DNA of 64,000 bases from JAEYFP01 sp047602645 (GCA_047602645.1 JASGGU010000006.1:29289-93288), one strand, 5' to 3'; shown: positions 1-8,901, numbered from the stretch's first letter. The notes: generated by a model not told the origin, from the sequence alone. A program made the numbers and translations.

Positions 1-122
1 TGGCGGCGGGACTTTCCGAAAATCCGCTGACACACGAAGAGGTGCAAGCTGCGGCAAATGCAGCAGCGCCGATGTTTAAAAGGCTTGTGACGGAATCAAT
101 CCTCCGGTTTGAACAAAAGTAA
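1..122 (+). CDS. C-terminal end of a probable purine nucleoside phosphorylase (partial)
   Basis: This frame is open from the left edge and stops with TAA at 120-122, giving about 39 residues that begin AAGLSENPLTHEEVQAAA. The pattern of a small-residue stretch, then PLTHEEV, then a helix ending in FKRLV resembles the C-terminus of trimeric purine nucleoside phosphorylases (PunA/PupG type), which split purine nucleosides with phosphate. The next genes (nucleoside-binding lipoprotein, cytidine deaminase, adenosine-type deaminase) fit that reading. Only the tail is visible and no active-site residue lies in it, so the assignment rests on tail resemblance and context. Confidence 0.6.
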   Translation, partial: AAGLSENPLTHEEVQAAANAAAPMFKRLVTESILRFEQK

Positions 123-171
123 CTGTGAGAGTATGGAACAGGTACAAAAAACGATTGGAATAGAGGAAAAT

Positions 172-1245
172 ATGCGGAAGATATTATGCAGAGTAGGAAT
201 ATTGCCGGTATTGCTGATTCTATTGCTTACGGGCTGTACAAAATCCGCGGAAGATGCGGCGGAGCTTGCGCTTATTACGGATGTCGGTACGATCGAGGAC
301 GGCTCCTTTAATCAGGGCGCATGGGAAGGGATTAAGCGCTATGCGGAAGAGAACGGTGTCAATTACCGATATTACCAGCCGAAGGAAGCCGATACCGCCG
401 TCTATCTGGAGACAATAAAGGAAGCTGTGAAAAATGGTGCAAAGCTGATTGTGTGTCCGGGCTATCTGCCGGAGGAAGCGGTGTATCAGGCACAGGACAA
501 ATATCCGAAGGTGACTTTCATTTTGCTGGACGGTAAACCCCATAACGCGGATTATACGGATCATAAGATCAACGACAATGTGATGCCAATATTATTTGAA
601 GAGGATCAAGCCGGCTTTCTTGCCGGCTATGCTGCCGTGCGGGACGGTTACACGCATTTGGGATTTATGGGCGGTATCGCGGAGGAACCGGTAATCCGGT
701 ATGGATACGGCTTTGTGCAGGGGGCGGATTATGCGGCCATCGAGATGGGAGTCAACATCGACATCAACTATTGCTATACAGATACGTTTATAGAAAGTCC
801 GCAGGTGCAGGAACTGGCGCTTTCCTGGTATCAGGAGGGAACCGAGGTCATATTTGCCTGCGGCGGAGCAATGGGCAGGTCGGTCATGGCCGCAGCGGAG
901 ACTGCAGATGCAAAGGTCATCGGTGTCGATGTAGATCAGAGTGGTGAATCCGCGACCGTTGTTACTTCCGCAATGAAAATGTTGTCCAATGCGGTTTATG
1001 CGGGGGTAAAGGATTACTACAATAATTCGTTTAAAGGCGGTGAAATCACGACAATGATGGCTAAAAACGGGGGCGTAGGACTTCCGATGGAAACATCTGA
1101 TTTCAGGAAATTTACCAGTGTGGAGTATGATGCAGTATTTACTCTGCTTGTGGAGGATACTATTGTTCCGTGTGCGAACACTGAGGTCGGTACAACCGAG
1201 GATTTAACGCTCGTCAATACAGCAGTTACCTATATTTCGCAATGA
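172..1245 (+). CDS. BMP-family lipoprotein, nucleoside ABC transporter substrate-binding protein
   Basis: A 357-residue exported lipoprotein that probably captures nucleosides outside the membrane for an ABC importer. The start at 172 is chosen because AGAGG lies just upstream and because it gives a compact signal peptide with a positive N-terminus, a Leu/Ile-rich core and the lipobox LLTGC (lipidated Cys22). Longer starts at 109 (TTG) or 133 are possible but spoil the signal peptide. The mature part has the Bmp/PnrA pattern, including VGTIEDGSFNQGAWEG near residues 38-53 and a GVDVDQSG strand later. The permease and ATPase are not in the window and may lie upstream. It sits between a phosphorylase remnant and cytidine deaminase, which supports a salvage role. 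Substrate specificity is inferred. Confidence 0.88.
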   Translation: MRKILCRVGILPVLLILLLTGCTKSAEDAAELALITDVGTIEDGSFNQGAWEGIKRYAEENGVNYRYYQPKEADTAVYLETIKEAVKNGAKLIVCPGYLPEEAVYQAQDKYPKVTFILLDGKPHNADYTDHKINDNVMPILFEEDQAGFLAGYAAVRDGYTHLGFMGGIAEEPVIRYGYGFVQGADYAAIEMGVNIDINYCYTDTFIESPQVQELALSWYQEGTEVIFACGGAMGRSVMAAAETADAKVIGVDVDQSGESATVVTSAMKMLSNAVYAGVKDYYNNSFKGGEITTMMAKNGGVGLPMETSDFRKFTSVEYDAVFTLLVEDTIVPCANTEVGTTEDLTLVNTAVTYISQ

Positions 1246-1265
1246 GCAGAAATACAAGAGGTGAA

Positions 1266-1694
1266 ATGATGGAAAATGAAGAATTGATCAGAACGGCGAT
1301 GGAAGCGAGAAAACAAGCATATGCGCCATACTCAAAATACCGTGTCGGGGCCGCACTGCTTACAAAGAACGGAGAAGTCATCAAGGGCTGCAATATCGAA
1401 AATGCTTCGTACGGTGCGACAAATTGTGCGGAGAGGACAGCATTCTTTAAAGCGGTCAGCGAAGGAAAGAAAAATTTTGCTGCGATTGCGGTTATAGGCG
1501 GAGAAGAGGAGACAGATGAAACAGAAGGATATGCTTATCCGTGCGGCATTTGCCGTCAGGTGATGCGGGAGTTTTGTGATCAGGATACCTTTCGGGTGCT
1601 TGTTGCAAAATCGGAGACTGATTATGAGGAAGTATTGCTTGCTCAGCTGTTGCCAAACAGCTTCGGGCCTGAGCATTTGAGCACAAGGGAATGA
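1266..1694 (+). CDS. cdd: Cytidine deaminase
   Basis: Converts cytidine and deoxycytidine to uridine and deoxyuridine in pyrimidine salvage. Counting from 1266, the zinc site of the tetrameric small form is complete: Cys54 and Glu56 in NCAER (Glu is the proton shuttle), and Cys93 and Cys96 in PCGIC. The substrate-binding NIENASYG segment precedes it. Length (142 residues) is normal for the family. AGAGGTG at 1257-1263 favours ATG 1266 or the adjacent ATG 1269; an upstream ATG at 1242 overlaps the previous stop and has no ribosome binding site. The gene follows the lipoprotein by about 20 bases and is surely in the same operon. Confidence 0.95.
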   Translation: MMENEELIRTAMEARKQAYAPYSKYRVGAALLTKNGEVIKGCNIENASYGATNCAERTAFFKAVSEGKKNFAAIAVIGGEEETDETEGYAYPCGICRQVMREFCDQDTFRVLVAKSETDYEEVLLAQLLPNSFGPEHLSTRE

Positions 1695-1733
1695 GGGACG
1701 GCTGATGGACTGGAACATACGAAGGGAGACACG

Positions 1734-3020
1734 ATGAATACAAGGTTTTATAACGCAAGAATATTGACAATGGAAGAAAAGAAAGAACTGTTTGAAGGAG
1801 AGCTATGGATAGAAGGAAGTAAAATTAGCTATGTGGGCCCTGCCAAATCAAAAGAGGAACTTGCAGGCTGTCCGGTGGAATGGGACAGGCAGATCGACGC
1901 CAAAGGCAATGTGCTGATGCCGGGTTTTAAAAATGCACATACGCATTCCGGCATGACGGCAATGCGTTCCTATGCGGATGATCTGCCGCTGCAGGCGTGG
2001 CTCGAACAGAAAATATTTCCGATGGAAGCGAAGATGACGGGAGAAGATGTTGCACTTCTGACAAAGCTCGCAATATTGGAATACTTAACGAGCGGCGTTA
2101 CCTCTATTTTTGATATGTATCTGACCCCTGAGACGATTGCGCAAGCTTGTGAAGAGACTGGAATGAGAGTTGTACAGGTGAGCGGGATCAATAAATTCGG
2201 GCCGACACTTAAGGTTCTCGAAGAGCGGTATTTAAAACTGAACGGACGTCATCCGCTATCGAGCTTTATGCTTGGCTTGCATGCGGAATATACGTGTACT
2301 AAGGAACTGCTGGAACAAATTGCTGAGCTTGCACACAAATATCAGGCCCCCATTTTTACCCATAATTCCGAAACCGCAGCGGAGGTGGCCGGATGTGTGG
2401 AACGCTACGGGATGACTCCGACGGTATTCCTCGATTCTCTCGGTATGTTTGATTACGGCGGAGGCAGCTATCACTGTGTGCATGTAACGGATGAGGATAT
2501 TGCTGTTTTTAAGAAAAAAAATCTGTCGGTTGTAACCAACCCCGGTTCGAATACGAAGCTTGCAAGCGGCATCGCTCCAATACAGAAATTTTTGGATGCA
2601 GGTATCAATGTTGCGATCGGAACCGACGGGCCATCCAGCAATAACTGTTTAGATATGTTTCGAGAGATGTTCCTTGTAACCGGCCTCGCGAAGCTTGTCA
2701 ATCAGGATGCTTCTGCTGTTGATGCCATGGAGGTGCTGAAAATGGCGACGGTCGGCGGTGCAAAGGCGATGGGCCTTGTTGATTGTGATTTGCTCGCCCC
2801 CGGCAAGGAAGCGGATCTTATTATGATCGATCTGCACCAGCCGAATATGCAGCCGCTCAATTATATCGCGAAGAATATTGTATACAGCGGTAGTAAGCAG
2901 AATGTTAAACTGACAATGATTCATGGCAAGATTCTTTATGAGAATGGAAACTATCAGATCGGCATGGATCCCGAGGAAATCTATACAAAGGCAAATGAAA
3001 TTATTCAGAGAGTCGGGTAA
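1734..3020 (+). CDS. mtaD: Amidohydrolase, probable S-adenosylhomocysteine/methylthioadenosine deaminase
   Basis: A 428-residue TRZ/ATZ-type metal-dependent amidohydrolase. The N-terminal beta sandwich is followed by the metal site His69-x-His71 in NAHTHSGM, and by MRSYADDLPLQAWL, a stretch typical of MtaD/SAH deaminases and related chlorohydrolase-like enzymes. Further ligands appear as HAEYTCT, THNSET and, late in the barrel, IGTDGPSSNN with its Asp. Members deaminate S-adenosylhomocysteine, 5'-methylthioadenosine or adenosine-like compounds. The neighbouring nucleoside transporter and cytidine deaminase fit this. GAAGGGAGA precedes the ATG. Related enzymes act on guanine or other amino-heterocycles, so exact substrate is inferred. 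Confidence 0.85.
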   Translation: MNTRFYNARILTMEEKKELFEGELWIEGSKISYVGPAKSKEELAGCPVEWDRQIDAKGNVLMPGFKNAHTHSGMTAMRSYADDLPLQAWLEQKIFPMEAKMTGEDVALLTKLAILEYLTSGVTSIFDMYLTPETIAQACEETGMRVVQVSGINKFGPTLKVLEERYLKLNGRHPLSSFMLGLHAEYTCTKELLEQIAELAHKYQAPIFTHNSETAAEVAGCVERYGMTPTVFLDSLGMFDYGGGSYHCVHVTDEDIAVFKKKNLSVVTNPGSNTKLASGIAPIQKFLDAGINVAIGTDGPSSNNCLDMFREMFLVTGLAKLVNQDASAVDAMEVLKMATVGGAKAMGLVDCDLLAPGKEADLIMIDLHQPNMQPLNYIAKNIVYSGSKQNVKLTMIHGKILYENGNYQIGMDPEEIYTKANEIIQRVG

Positions 3021-3024
3021 CGGA

Positions 3025-3744
3025 ATGAAGGTCATTTATATTTATCATAGTTGTTTTGTCGTGGAGCTTGAAAAGTGCGTAATAGTGTTTGACTATTTTA
3101 AAGGAAGCCTGCCCGTATTTAAAAGGGACAAGCCTGTTTACTTTTTTGTGAGCCACAAGCATCAGGATCATTTCAGTATGGACATTTTCGGATGGTCCGA
3201 TTCCGCCTGTAATGTAACCTATGTGCTTGCAAATGACATTCGGCTGAATGCACGCTATCTGGAACAGTTTGGGTATGGCGAACAGGTTTTGAAACAGATT
3301 GTTCATGTCGGAAAGAATGCAGAGACAACGATCGGTGAAGGCCTGCATATAAAAACGCTGAAATCTACGGATGAGGGTGTTGCGTTTCTGATCGAAACAC
3401 AGGGCGTATGCCTCTATCATGCCGGCGACCTGAACTGGTGGCATTGGGAGGGGGAGAGCAAGGAATTCAATCTTTATCAGGAAAAAACTTATCATGAGCA
3501 GCTGCAAAAAATAAGCGGAAAAACGATCGACTTAGCTTTTGTGCCCTTGGATTATCGGCTTGGTGAAGCGGCAGAATGGGGTATCATAAAATTTTTAGAA
3601 ATGACAGATGCAAAGGTGGTATTTCCGATGCATCTATGGGAACGCTATGATCTGATTGACGATCGGCTCAAGTATGGGCGGCTGTCAAAATATAAGGAGC
3701 GCATCATGCGCGTGAACAAAGTGAATGAAAGCTGGATATTGTAA
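3025..3744 (+). CDS. Metallo-beta-lactamase-fold hydrolase
   Basis: A 239-residue MBL-fold protein of the UlaG-like/Lactamase_B_3 kind. The start at ATG 3025 (MKVIYIYHSCF) lies four bases after the previous stop; a longer reading would run back through the previous gene. The binuclear metal signature H-x-H-x-D-H is present as SHKHQDHF, with later ligands likely in HAGDLNWWH (His and Asp) and in VFPMHLWE. The YHSCFVVE opening is the usual first strand of this group (a conserved His pointing to the metal site). These proteins hydrolyse phosphoester or lactone bonds in diverse substrates, and nothing here fixes the substrate. It overlaps the next gene by one base (TAATG), so the two are translationally coupled. 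Confidence 0.85.
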   Translation: MKVIYIYHSCFVVELEKCVIVFDYFKGSLPVFKRDKPVYFFVSHKHQDHFSMDIFGWSDSACNVTYVLANDIRLNARYLEQFGYGEQVLKQIVHVGKNAETTIGEGLHIKTLKSTDEGVAFLIETQGVCLYHAGDLNWWHWEGESKEFNLYQEKTYHEQLQKISGKTIDLAFVPLDYRLGEAAEWGIIKFLEMTDAKVVFPMHLWERYDLIDDRLKYGRLSKYKERIMRVNKVNESWIL

Positions 3745-5447
3745 TGGAATGGATCGGATATCTGATCGTCATCTTAGTTGTCGTGCTTGTGATTTTTATA
3801 AACGGCGCCGTGCAGGAGAGAAAAGCATATCAGCTCTTCTTAGTCTCGTTAAAGGAGAACTTCGGGAAAAAAGCGGTGTCCAATATTTCTCAGGCAGAGC
3901 TTGACAGGATTGCGATTTATCATGCAAAGCAAAAGGAACTTGGCCGGTGCGGGGAATTTTGTCTGGATGATATTACGTGGAATGATTTGAGTATGGATGA
4001 TATTTTTTTACAGGTTAATGTGACGCAGTCATCCCTGGGAGAAGAATATTTGTATCATCTCCTTCGCTGCCCCCGCTTAAGCGAGGAAGGAAGGGAGGAG
4101 TGGGACAGTCTTGTAGCGTTTTTTAAAGGACATGAAACGGAACGCATGGAAATTCAGAAACTGTTTCACCGCCTTGGGAAAATAAATAAAATTTCTTTAA
4201 CAGAGGTTCTTTATTTTCTGATGGATTTGAAAAGGGAGAGTAATCTGCTCCATTATGTCATAGATGCGGCGCTGCTGCTCAGCTTCTGTGTAATATTTAT
4301 CACGCCGGGTGCCGGGGTACTGCTTTTTTTAACAGTTTTGGCGGTTTCGATCATTTCATATTTTAAGCGAAAAGGAGAAATTTCCTCCTATTTTACGACC
4401 TTTTTTTATATTTTAACAATGCTGCGTGTTTCACAGCAGATTAAAAAGCTTGGCTATGAACAGCTGGCTCCCTATGGGAAACGCATAGAGATGCTGATCA
4501 AATGCTTCGGCAATTTGGAGAAGGGCACCTATGTGCTGTCTGCAGGAACTCACACGACAAGCAATCCGCTGGAACTTTTAATGGATTATGTGCGGATGCT
4601 TTTTCATGTTGATATCATTAAATTTAATTCCATGTTAAAACTTGTGCAGGAACGGATGGCGGAAATTGAACAGCTTCGGGAAGTTCTCGGAAGATTGGAT
4701 GCGGCGATTGCGGCGGCTTCCTATGAATGCAGTCTTGCCTATTCCTGTGCGCCGCATTTTGACCGGGGGGCAGGGGCGGTGCTTATCGTGGAGGAAGCTT
4801 GTCATCCGCTTGTGGAGGCACCTGTTGCAAACAGTATTCGGGCTGAGAGCGGGATCTTGATTACGGGTTCAAACGCTTCGGGAAAGTCGACTTTTTTAAA
4901 AACAATGGCAATCTGTGCGATACTTGCGCAGACGATCGGCATCGTTCCCGCCAAATTCTACAGCGGTCCTTTATTTCGGATTTTTTCATCGATGGCCCTG
5001 CGGGACAGCTTGATGACAAAAGAAAGCTATTATATCGTGGAAATCAAGTCGCTTAAGCGGATTGTGGATGCGGGAGAAACAAAAACGCCGATGCTGTGTT
5101 TTGTCGATGAGGTTCTGCGCGGGACGAATACGGTGGAGCGGATTGCCGCTTCCTCCCAAATTTTAAAAAGTCTTGCCCGCCCGCATATCCTTTGTTTTGC
5201 GGCGACACATGACATTGAGCTGACTGAGATGCTCGAAGGTTATTATGCCAACTATCATTTTGATGAGGAGGTACTTCAAAATGATGTCGTATTCAGCTAT
5301 CATTTGCAGAGCGGAAGAGCGGAGACGAGAAATGCAATCAAGCTGCTTTCGATCATCGGTTATGATCCTTCTGTCATTGCGCGGGCGGAAGAAACTGCGG
5401 CAGATTTTATAAAGACAGGCAGTTGGAGGATGGAGGATGGAAAATGA
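3744..5447 (+). CDS. Membrane-anchored MutS-like ATPase
   Basis: A 567-residue protein with a MutS C-terminal ATPase domain but no mismatch-recognition domain. Residues about 2-22 are a hydrophobic anchor and about 172-230 hold two or three further membrane segments. The middle resembles the MutS lever/clamp region. The ATPase has the MutS-type P-loop GSNASGKST (375-383) and a Walker B and signature region, CFVDEVLRGTNT, followed by a THD H-loop. Proteins of this type are common in Clostridia and have no settled function; a role in mismatch repair is not supported because the DNA-reading domain is missing. It overlaps the upstream MBL gene by one base and the downstream rnhA by four. Confidence 0.85.
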   Translation: MEWIGYLIVILVVVLVIFINGAVQERKAYQLFLVSLKENFGKKAVSNISQAELDRIAIYHAKQKELGRCGEFCLDDITWNDLSMDDIFLQVNVTQSSLGEEYLYHLLRCPRLSEEGREEWDSLVAFFKGHETERMEIQKLFHRLGKINKISLTEVLYFLMDLKRESNLLHYVIDAALLLSFCVIFITPGAGVLLFLTVLAVSIISYFKRKGEISSYFTTFFYILTMLRVSQQIKKLGYEQLAPYGKRIEMLIKCFGNLEKGTYVLSAGTHTTSNPLELLMDYVRMLFHVDIIKFNSMLKLVQERMAEIEQLREVLGRLDAAIAAASYECSLAYSCAPHFDRGAGAVLIVEEACHPLVEAPVANSIRAESGILITGSNASGKSTFLKTMAICAILAQTIGIVPAKFYSGPLFRIFSSMALRDSLMTKESYYIVEIKSLKRIVDAGETKTPMLCFVDEVLRGTNTVERIAASSQILKSLARPHILCFAATHDIELTEMLEGYYANYHFDEEVLQNDVVFSYHLQSGRAETRNAIKLLSIIGYDPSVIARAEETAADFIKTGSWRMEDGK

Positions 5448-5926
5448 AAGTTACCATTTTTACGGACGGCTCTGCGAGAAGCAATCCTGAGGGCCCGGGC
5501 GGCTACGGTACCGTTCTTCAGTATGTGGACGGGGAAGGGACTTTGCATGAGCGGGAATATTTTGCAGGCTATAAAAAAACCACAAATAACCGGATGGAGC
5601 TGATGGCGGTCATTGCGGGCCTGGAGGCACTGACAAAGCCCTGTGAGGTGGAAATTGTATCCGATTCCAAATATGTGACTGATGCCTTTAATCAGCGCTG
5701 GATAGAAAATTGGAAGAAAAAAGGTTGGAAAAAGAGCACGAACAAGCCGGTACTAAATGTGGATTTATGGAAACGTCTGCTCAGGGCGATCGCACCTCAC
5801 AGAGTAACGTTTACCTGGGTTAAGGGCCATGACGGACATCCCGAAAATGAGCGCTGTGACAAGCTTGCCACAGCCGCTGCGGACGGGGAAGGATTACTTG
5901 ACGATATTGTGCAGGAAGTGCTATAG
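5444..5926 (+). CDS. rnhA: Ribonuclease HI
   Basis: Cuts the RNA strand of RNA-DNA hybrids. All four carboxylates of the metal site are visible counting from ATG 5444: Asp8 in FTDGS, Glu52 in NNRMEL, Asp74 in SDSKYV and Asp139 in NERCDKLA; the flexible-loop His is at HDGHPENE (about 129-132). The basic handle segment WIENWKKKGWKK is present, as in E. coli RNase HI. GGAGGATGG lies upstream of ATG 5444; a longer in-frame start at 5423 is inside the mutS-like gene and lacks family support. Length (160 residues) is normal. It overlaps the MutS-like gene by four bases (ATGA). Confidence 0.95.
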   Translation: MKVTIFTDGSARSNPEGPGGYGTVLQYVDGEGTLHEREYFAGYKKTTNNRMELMAVIAGLEALTKPCEVEIVSDSKYVTDAFNQRWIENWKKKGWKKSTNKPVLNVDLWKRLLRAIAPHRVTFTWVKGHDGHPENERCDKLATAAADGEGLLDDIVQEVL

Positions 5927-5972
5927 TAAAAAAAGTATATTTGTTGCTGACATCATAATAAAAAACAACAAA

Positions 5973-6004
5973 ACAGGGCCATTGGTGTAGTGGCTGGTTG
6001 GAGG
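5973..6004 (+). other. tRNA-Glu-like 5' sequence fragment before thrC
   Basis: The short gap between rnhA and thrC holds GGGCCATTGGTGTAGTGG, which by eye resembles the acceptor and D-arm of clostridial tRNA-Glu (about 16 of 20 positions against the sequence I recall). No anticodon arm or T arm follows, because the thrC ribosome binding site and coding region begin at once. It is therefore not a tRNA gene. It may be a decayed integration-site remnant or coincidence. Confidence 0.25.
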
Positions 6005-6009
6005 AAGAG

Positions 6010-7503
6010 ATGAGTGTTCTATATAAAAGTACGCGTGGCCTGCAGGAGGGAATATCTGCTTCCGAGGCAATTATAAAGGGACTGGCGGATGACGGGGGAT
6101 TGTATGTTCCGAATATGATTCCAAAGCTTTCGGTTCCTCTTTCGGAATTGAAGGATTTATCCTATCAGGAGACAGCTTATGCTGTCATGAAGGAATTTTT
6201 ATCGGACTATACAGAAAGTGAATTAAAAGACTGTATTGAAAAAGCATATGATGATAAATTTGATACAAAGGAAATTGCACCTTTGGTAAAAAAAGGTGAT
6301 CAGTATTTTTTGGAGCTGTTTCACGGTGCAACAATCGCGTTCAAGGATATGGCACTTTCCATTCTTCCTCATCTGCTGACGACGGCGATGAAAAAGAATC
6401 ATGTGGAAAAAGAGGTTGTCATTTTGACCGCAACATCCGGAGATACGGGTAAAGCGGCGCTCGCTGGCTTTGCGGATGTGCCGGGCACTCGAATCATCGT
6501 ATTTTATCCAAAGGGAGGAGTCAGCAGAATTCAGGAACTCCAGATGGTGACTCAGAGGGGCAGCAATACAGAGGTAATCGGTGTACACGGTAATTTTGAT
6601 GATTGTCAGACCGGTGTCAAGCAGATATTTAATAATAAAGTGCTGAAACAGGAGATGGAGGAAAAAGGATTCCAGTTTTCGTCGGCGAATTCCATTAATA
6701 TCGGACGTCTTGTACCGCAGGTTGCTTATTACGTATATGTATACGGCAGAATGGTGAAGCAGGGTGAAATTGAGCCGGGTGAGCTTTTGAATGTTGTCGT
6801 GCCAACCGGCAATTTTGGTAATATTCTGGCCGCTTATTATGCGAAGCAGATGGGTCTGCCGATCGGAAAGCTTGTCTGTGCTTCCAATGAAAATAAGGTG
6901 CTGTTTGATTTCTTTGAGTCCGGCTGCTATGATAAAAACAGGGAGTTTATTTTAACTACCTCCCCTTCGATGGATATCTTGATTTCAAGCAACTTGGAAC
7001 GGTTAATTTATGCACTCTGCAAGGAGGAACCAAAGCGAAATGCGGCTTTGATGGACTGCTTGCTGAATGACGGCCGTTATGAGATTACTGAGGAAATGAA
7101 AGAGGGACTGCGGGATTTCTTTGGGGCTTATGCGACGGAAGAAGAGGTCTTTTCCACAATTCATACTATTTATGAAAAGACGGATTATATCATTGATACG
7201 CATACGGCGGTTGCTGCTGCGGCAGACAGGGCATATCGTAAGGCAAGGCCGGAAGATGCAGCTACAAAGAGTGTGATCATTTCTACGGCGAGTCCGTTTA
7301 AGTTTGCACAAAATGTTATGAAGGCAGTGGCGCCTTCCTATGAAGAAACTGATGATTTTAAGCTGGCAGACGAACTGAGCAGACTGGCAAAGGTCAAGGT
7401 TCCAAAGGCGATAGAAGAGATCAGACTGGCTGAAATTTTACATGAACAGGTATGTGATGCGGCAGATATGCAGCATGTGGTGAAAGAAAGCTTAGGAATC
7501 TAA
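6010..7503 (+). CDS. thrC: Threonine synthase
   Basis: PLP enzyme that turns O-phosphohomoserine into threonine. The N-terminal MSVLYKSTRG start and DDGGLYVPNMIP segment are typical of the type I (long) threonine synthases, and the PLP lysine is in GATIAFKDMA. The phosphate-binding loop TATSGDTGKAA and the PTGNFGNILA strand follow as expected. Length, 497 residues, fits the family. GGAGG at 6000-6004 with a five-base gap fixes ATG 6010; a TTG four codons upstream overlaps that site. No T-box or threonine leader is seen in the short upstream gap. The next gene starts three bases after its stop. Confidence 0.95.
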   Translation: MSVLYKSTRGLQEGISASEAIIKGLADDGGLYVPNMIPKLSVPLSELKDLSYQETAYAVMKEFLSDYTESELKDCIEKAYDDKFDTKEIAPLVKKGDQYFLELFHGATIAFKDMALSILPHLLTTAMKKNHVEKEVVILTATSGDTGKAALAGFADVPGTRIIVFYPKGGVSRIQELQMVTQRGSNTEVIGVHGNFDDCQTGVKQIFNNKVLKQEMEEKGFQFSSANSINIGRLVPQVAYYVYVYGRMVKQGEIEPGELLNVVVPTGNFGNILAAYYAKQMGLPIGKLVCASNENKVLFDFFESGCYDKNREFILTTSPSMDILISSNLERLIYALCKEEPKRNAALMDCLLNDGRYEITEEMKEGLRDFFGAYATEEEVFSTIHTIYEKTDYIIDTHTAVAAAADRAYRKARPEDAATKSVIISTASPFKFAQNVMKAVAPSYEETDDFKLADELSRLAKVKVPKAIEEIRLAEILHEQVCDAADMQHVVKESLGI

Positions 7504-7506
7504 TAA

Positions 7507-8868
7507 ATGAAAAAAGAAAGACATATTCTGATTGTAGATGATGTAGCTACAAATTTAATATTTGCAAGCGCTGTTCTGAAGAAAAAATTCAGGGTCACAA
7601 CAGAACGTTCCGGTCAAGCGGCACTGGAGTCGATGCGGAAGGAAAGACCGGATCTGCTTTTGCTGGATATCGTGATGCCGGGTATGAACGGTTATGAGAC
7701 ATACAGGAAAATGAAGCAGATGGCGGAACTGGCGGATATTCCGGTTATTTTTCTGACCGGTGATACCGAAAATGCGGATGAGGCGCATGGGATTAACATG
7801 GGCGCAATGGATTTTGTAATTAAGCCATTTGTTCCGGAAGTGCTGATATCCCGTATTGAGCGAGTGTTGGAGTTGGATTCCGTCAAGCGCGGATTGGAAA
7901 AGCAGGTAGAATTAAAATCTGTAGAAGCATATCAGGACTCACTGACCGGTCTTTGGAATCGCAAATACACGAAGGAAAATGTCGATGCCTATTTAGAGGG
8001 AGAGGCAGCAAAGGGTGCGCTTTTCATTTTGGATATGGATAATTTTAAAGAGGTTAACGATACTTACGGACATATCAGAGGGGATGCCGTTCTGATTGAA
8101 TTCGCCGGCATCCTGAAAGGCTGTACGCGGGATGAGGATATTGTGTGCCGCATCGGCGGAGATGAGTTTATCATTTTCTTCAAGGGAAATTTTGATGAGG
8201 ACAAAGCTGCAGAAAAGTCGGATGAAATTATTTCAAAGGTGGAGAAAAATATTGGGCAGATGATTTGGTATGGTAAAAATAAAATTAAGATCTCTGTTTC
8301 AATCGGAATTACATTTGCACCACGGGATGGAAATGATTTTATGACCTTATATAACAACGCAGACAAGTCCATGTATTTTGTCAAGCAAAACGGAAAATGT
8401 GGTTATTATTTTTACTGGCATGAAGATACCGGGCGAAGTGGTTCGGACAATGCCAGAATTGATTTGAAAAAGCTTCAGAAATATGTGAGTGAGTATAGTC
8501 AGGATGGCGGTGCTTACCGGGTGGAATATGAAGGATTTAAGCGGATCTATCAGTTTGTCGCGCGCTGCATTGCAAGGACAAAGCAGAAGGTGCAGACATT
8601 GTTGTTCACGATGGAAGCCAATGAGGAAATTTCCATGGAGGATATTTTAAAGGAGATGGAAATACTTGAAGATTCTATCAGGGATTCTTTGAGGAGAGGG
8701 GATGTCTGTTCACATTTCAGCAGCAACCAGTTTATCGTCCTGTTGATGGATACGGATATGAGAAATGGAAGGTTTGTTGCACAGCGTATTCTTGAAAGCT
8801 TTCAGCGAGAAAGCCAACATGAGCAAGTTCGGGTGGAATATGATATCGACGAAATAGAAGCAGTATAA
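7507..8868 (+). CDS. Response regulator diguanylate cyclase (REC-GGDEF plus degenerate C-terminal GGDEF-like domain)
   Basis: A 453-residue protein that probably makes cyclic di-GMP when its receiver is phosphorylated. The receiver (about 5-120) has the acidic pair VDD, phospho-acceptor Asp54 in LLDIVMPG, and the Lys in IKPF. A coiled linker leads to a GGDEF domain with an intact active site GGDEF at 217-221 and an inhibitory I-site RDED at 208-211 with the canonical five-residue gap. The last 120 residues look like a second, degenerate GGDEF domain: DSIRDSLRRGDVCSHFSSNQF and FIVLLMDTD mimic the GGDEF hairpin without its catalytic residues. Only three bases separate it from thrC. It ends convergently to cheX/cheY-like genes at a shared terminator. 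Confidence 0.92.
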   Translation: MKKERHILIVDDVATNLIFASAVLKKKFRVTTERSGQAALESMRKERPDLLLLDIVMPGMNGYETYRKMKQMAELADIPVIFLTGDTENADEAHGINMGAMDFVIKPFVPEVLISRIERVLELDSVKRGLEKQVELKSVEAYQDSLTGLWNRKYTKENVDAYLEGEAAKGALFILDMDNFKEVNDTYGHIRGDAVLIEFAGILKGCTRDEDIVCRIGGDEFIIFFKGNFDEDKAAEKSDEIISKVEKNIGQMIWYGKNKIKISVSIGITFAPRDGNDFMTLYNNADKSMYFVKQNGKCGYYFYWHEDTGRSGSDNARIDLKKLQKYVSEYSQDGGAYRVEYEGFKRIYQFVARCIARTKQKVQTLLFTMEANEEISMEDILKEMEILEDSIRDSLRRGDVCSHFSSNQFIVLLMDTDMRNGRFVAQRILESFQRESQHEQVRVEYDIDEIEAV

Positions 8869-8901
8869 AAATAATCCCCTCAGTGAGAGGGGATTATTTT
8901 T
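8867..8901. terminator. Bidirectional rho-independent terminator
   Basis: A perfect 15-bp inverted repeat (8867-8881 and 8887-8901) with a five-base loop. The stem begins with an A-run and ends with a T-run, so it can stop transcription from the GGDEF gene on the plus strand and from a minus-strand transcript leaving the cheX-like gene. Confidence 0.92.

Noticed and set aside
5927..6009. Threonine attenuator or T-box before thrC
   Set aside because: Only 83 bases, no T-box core, no leader peptide rich in Thr and no terminator stem.
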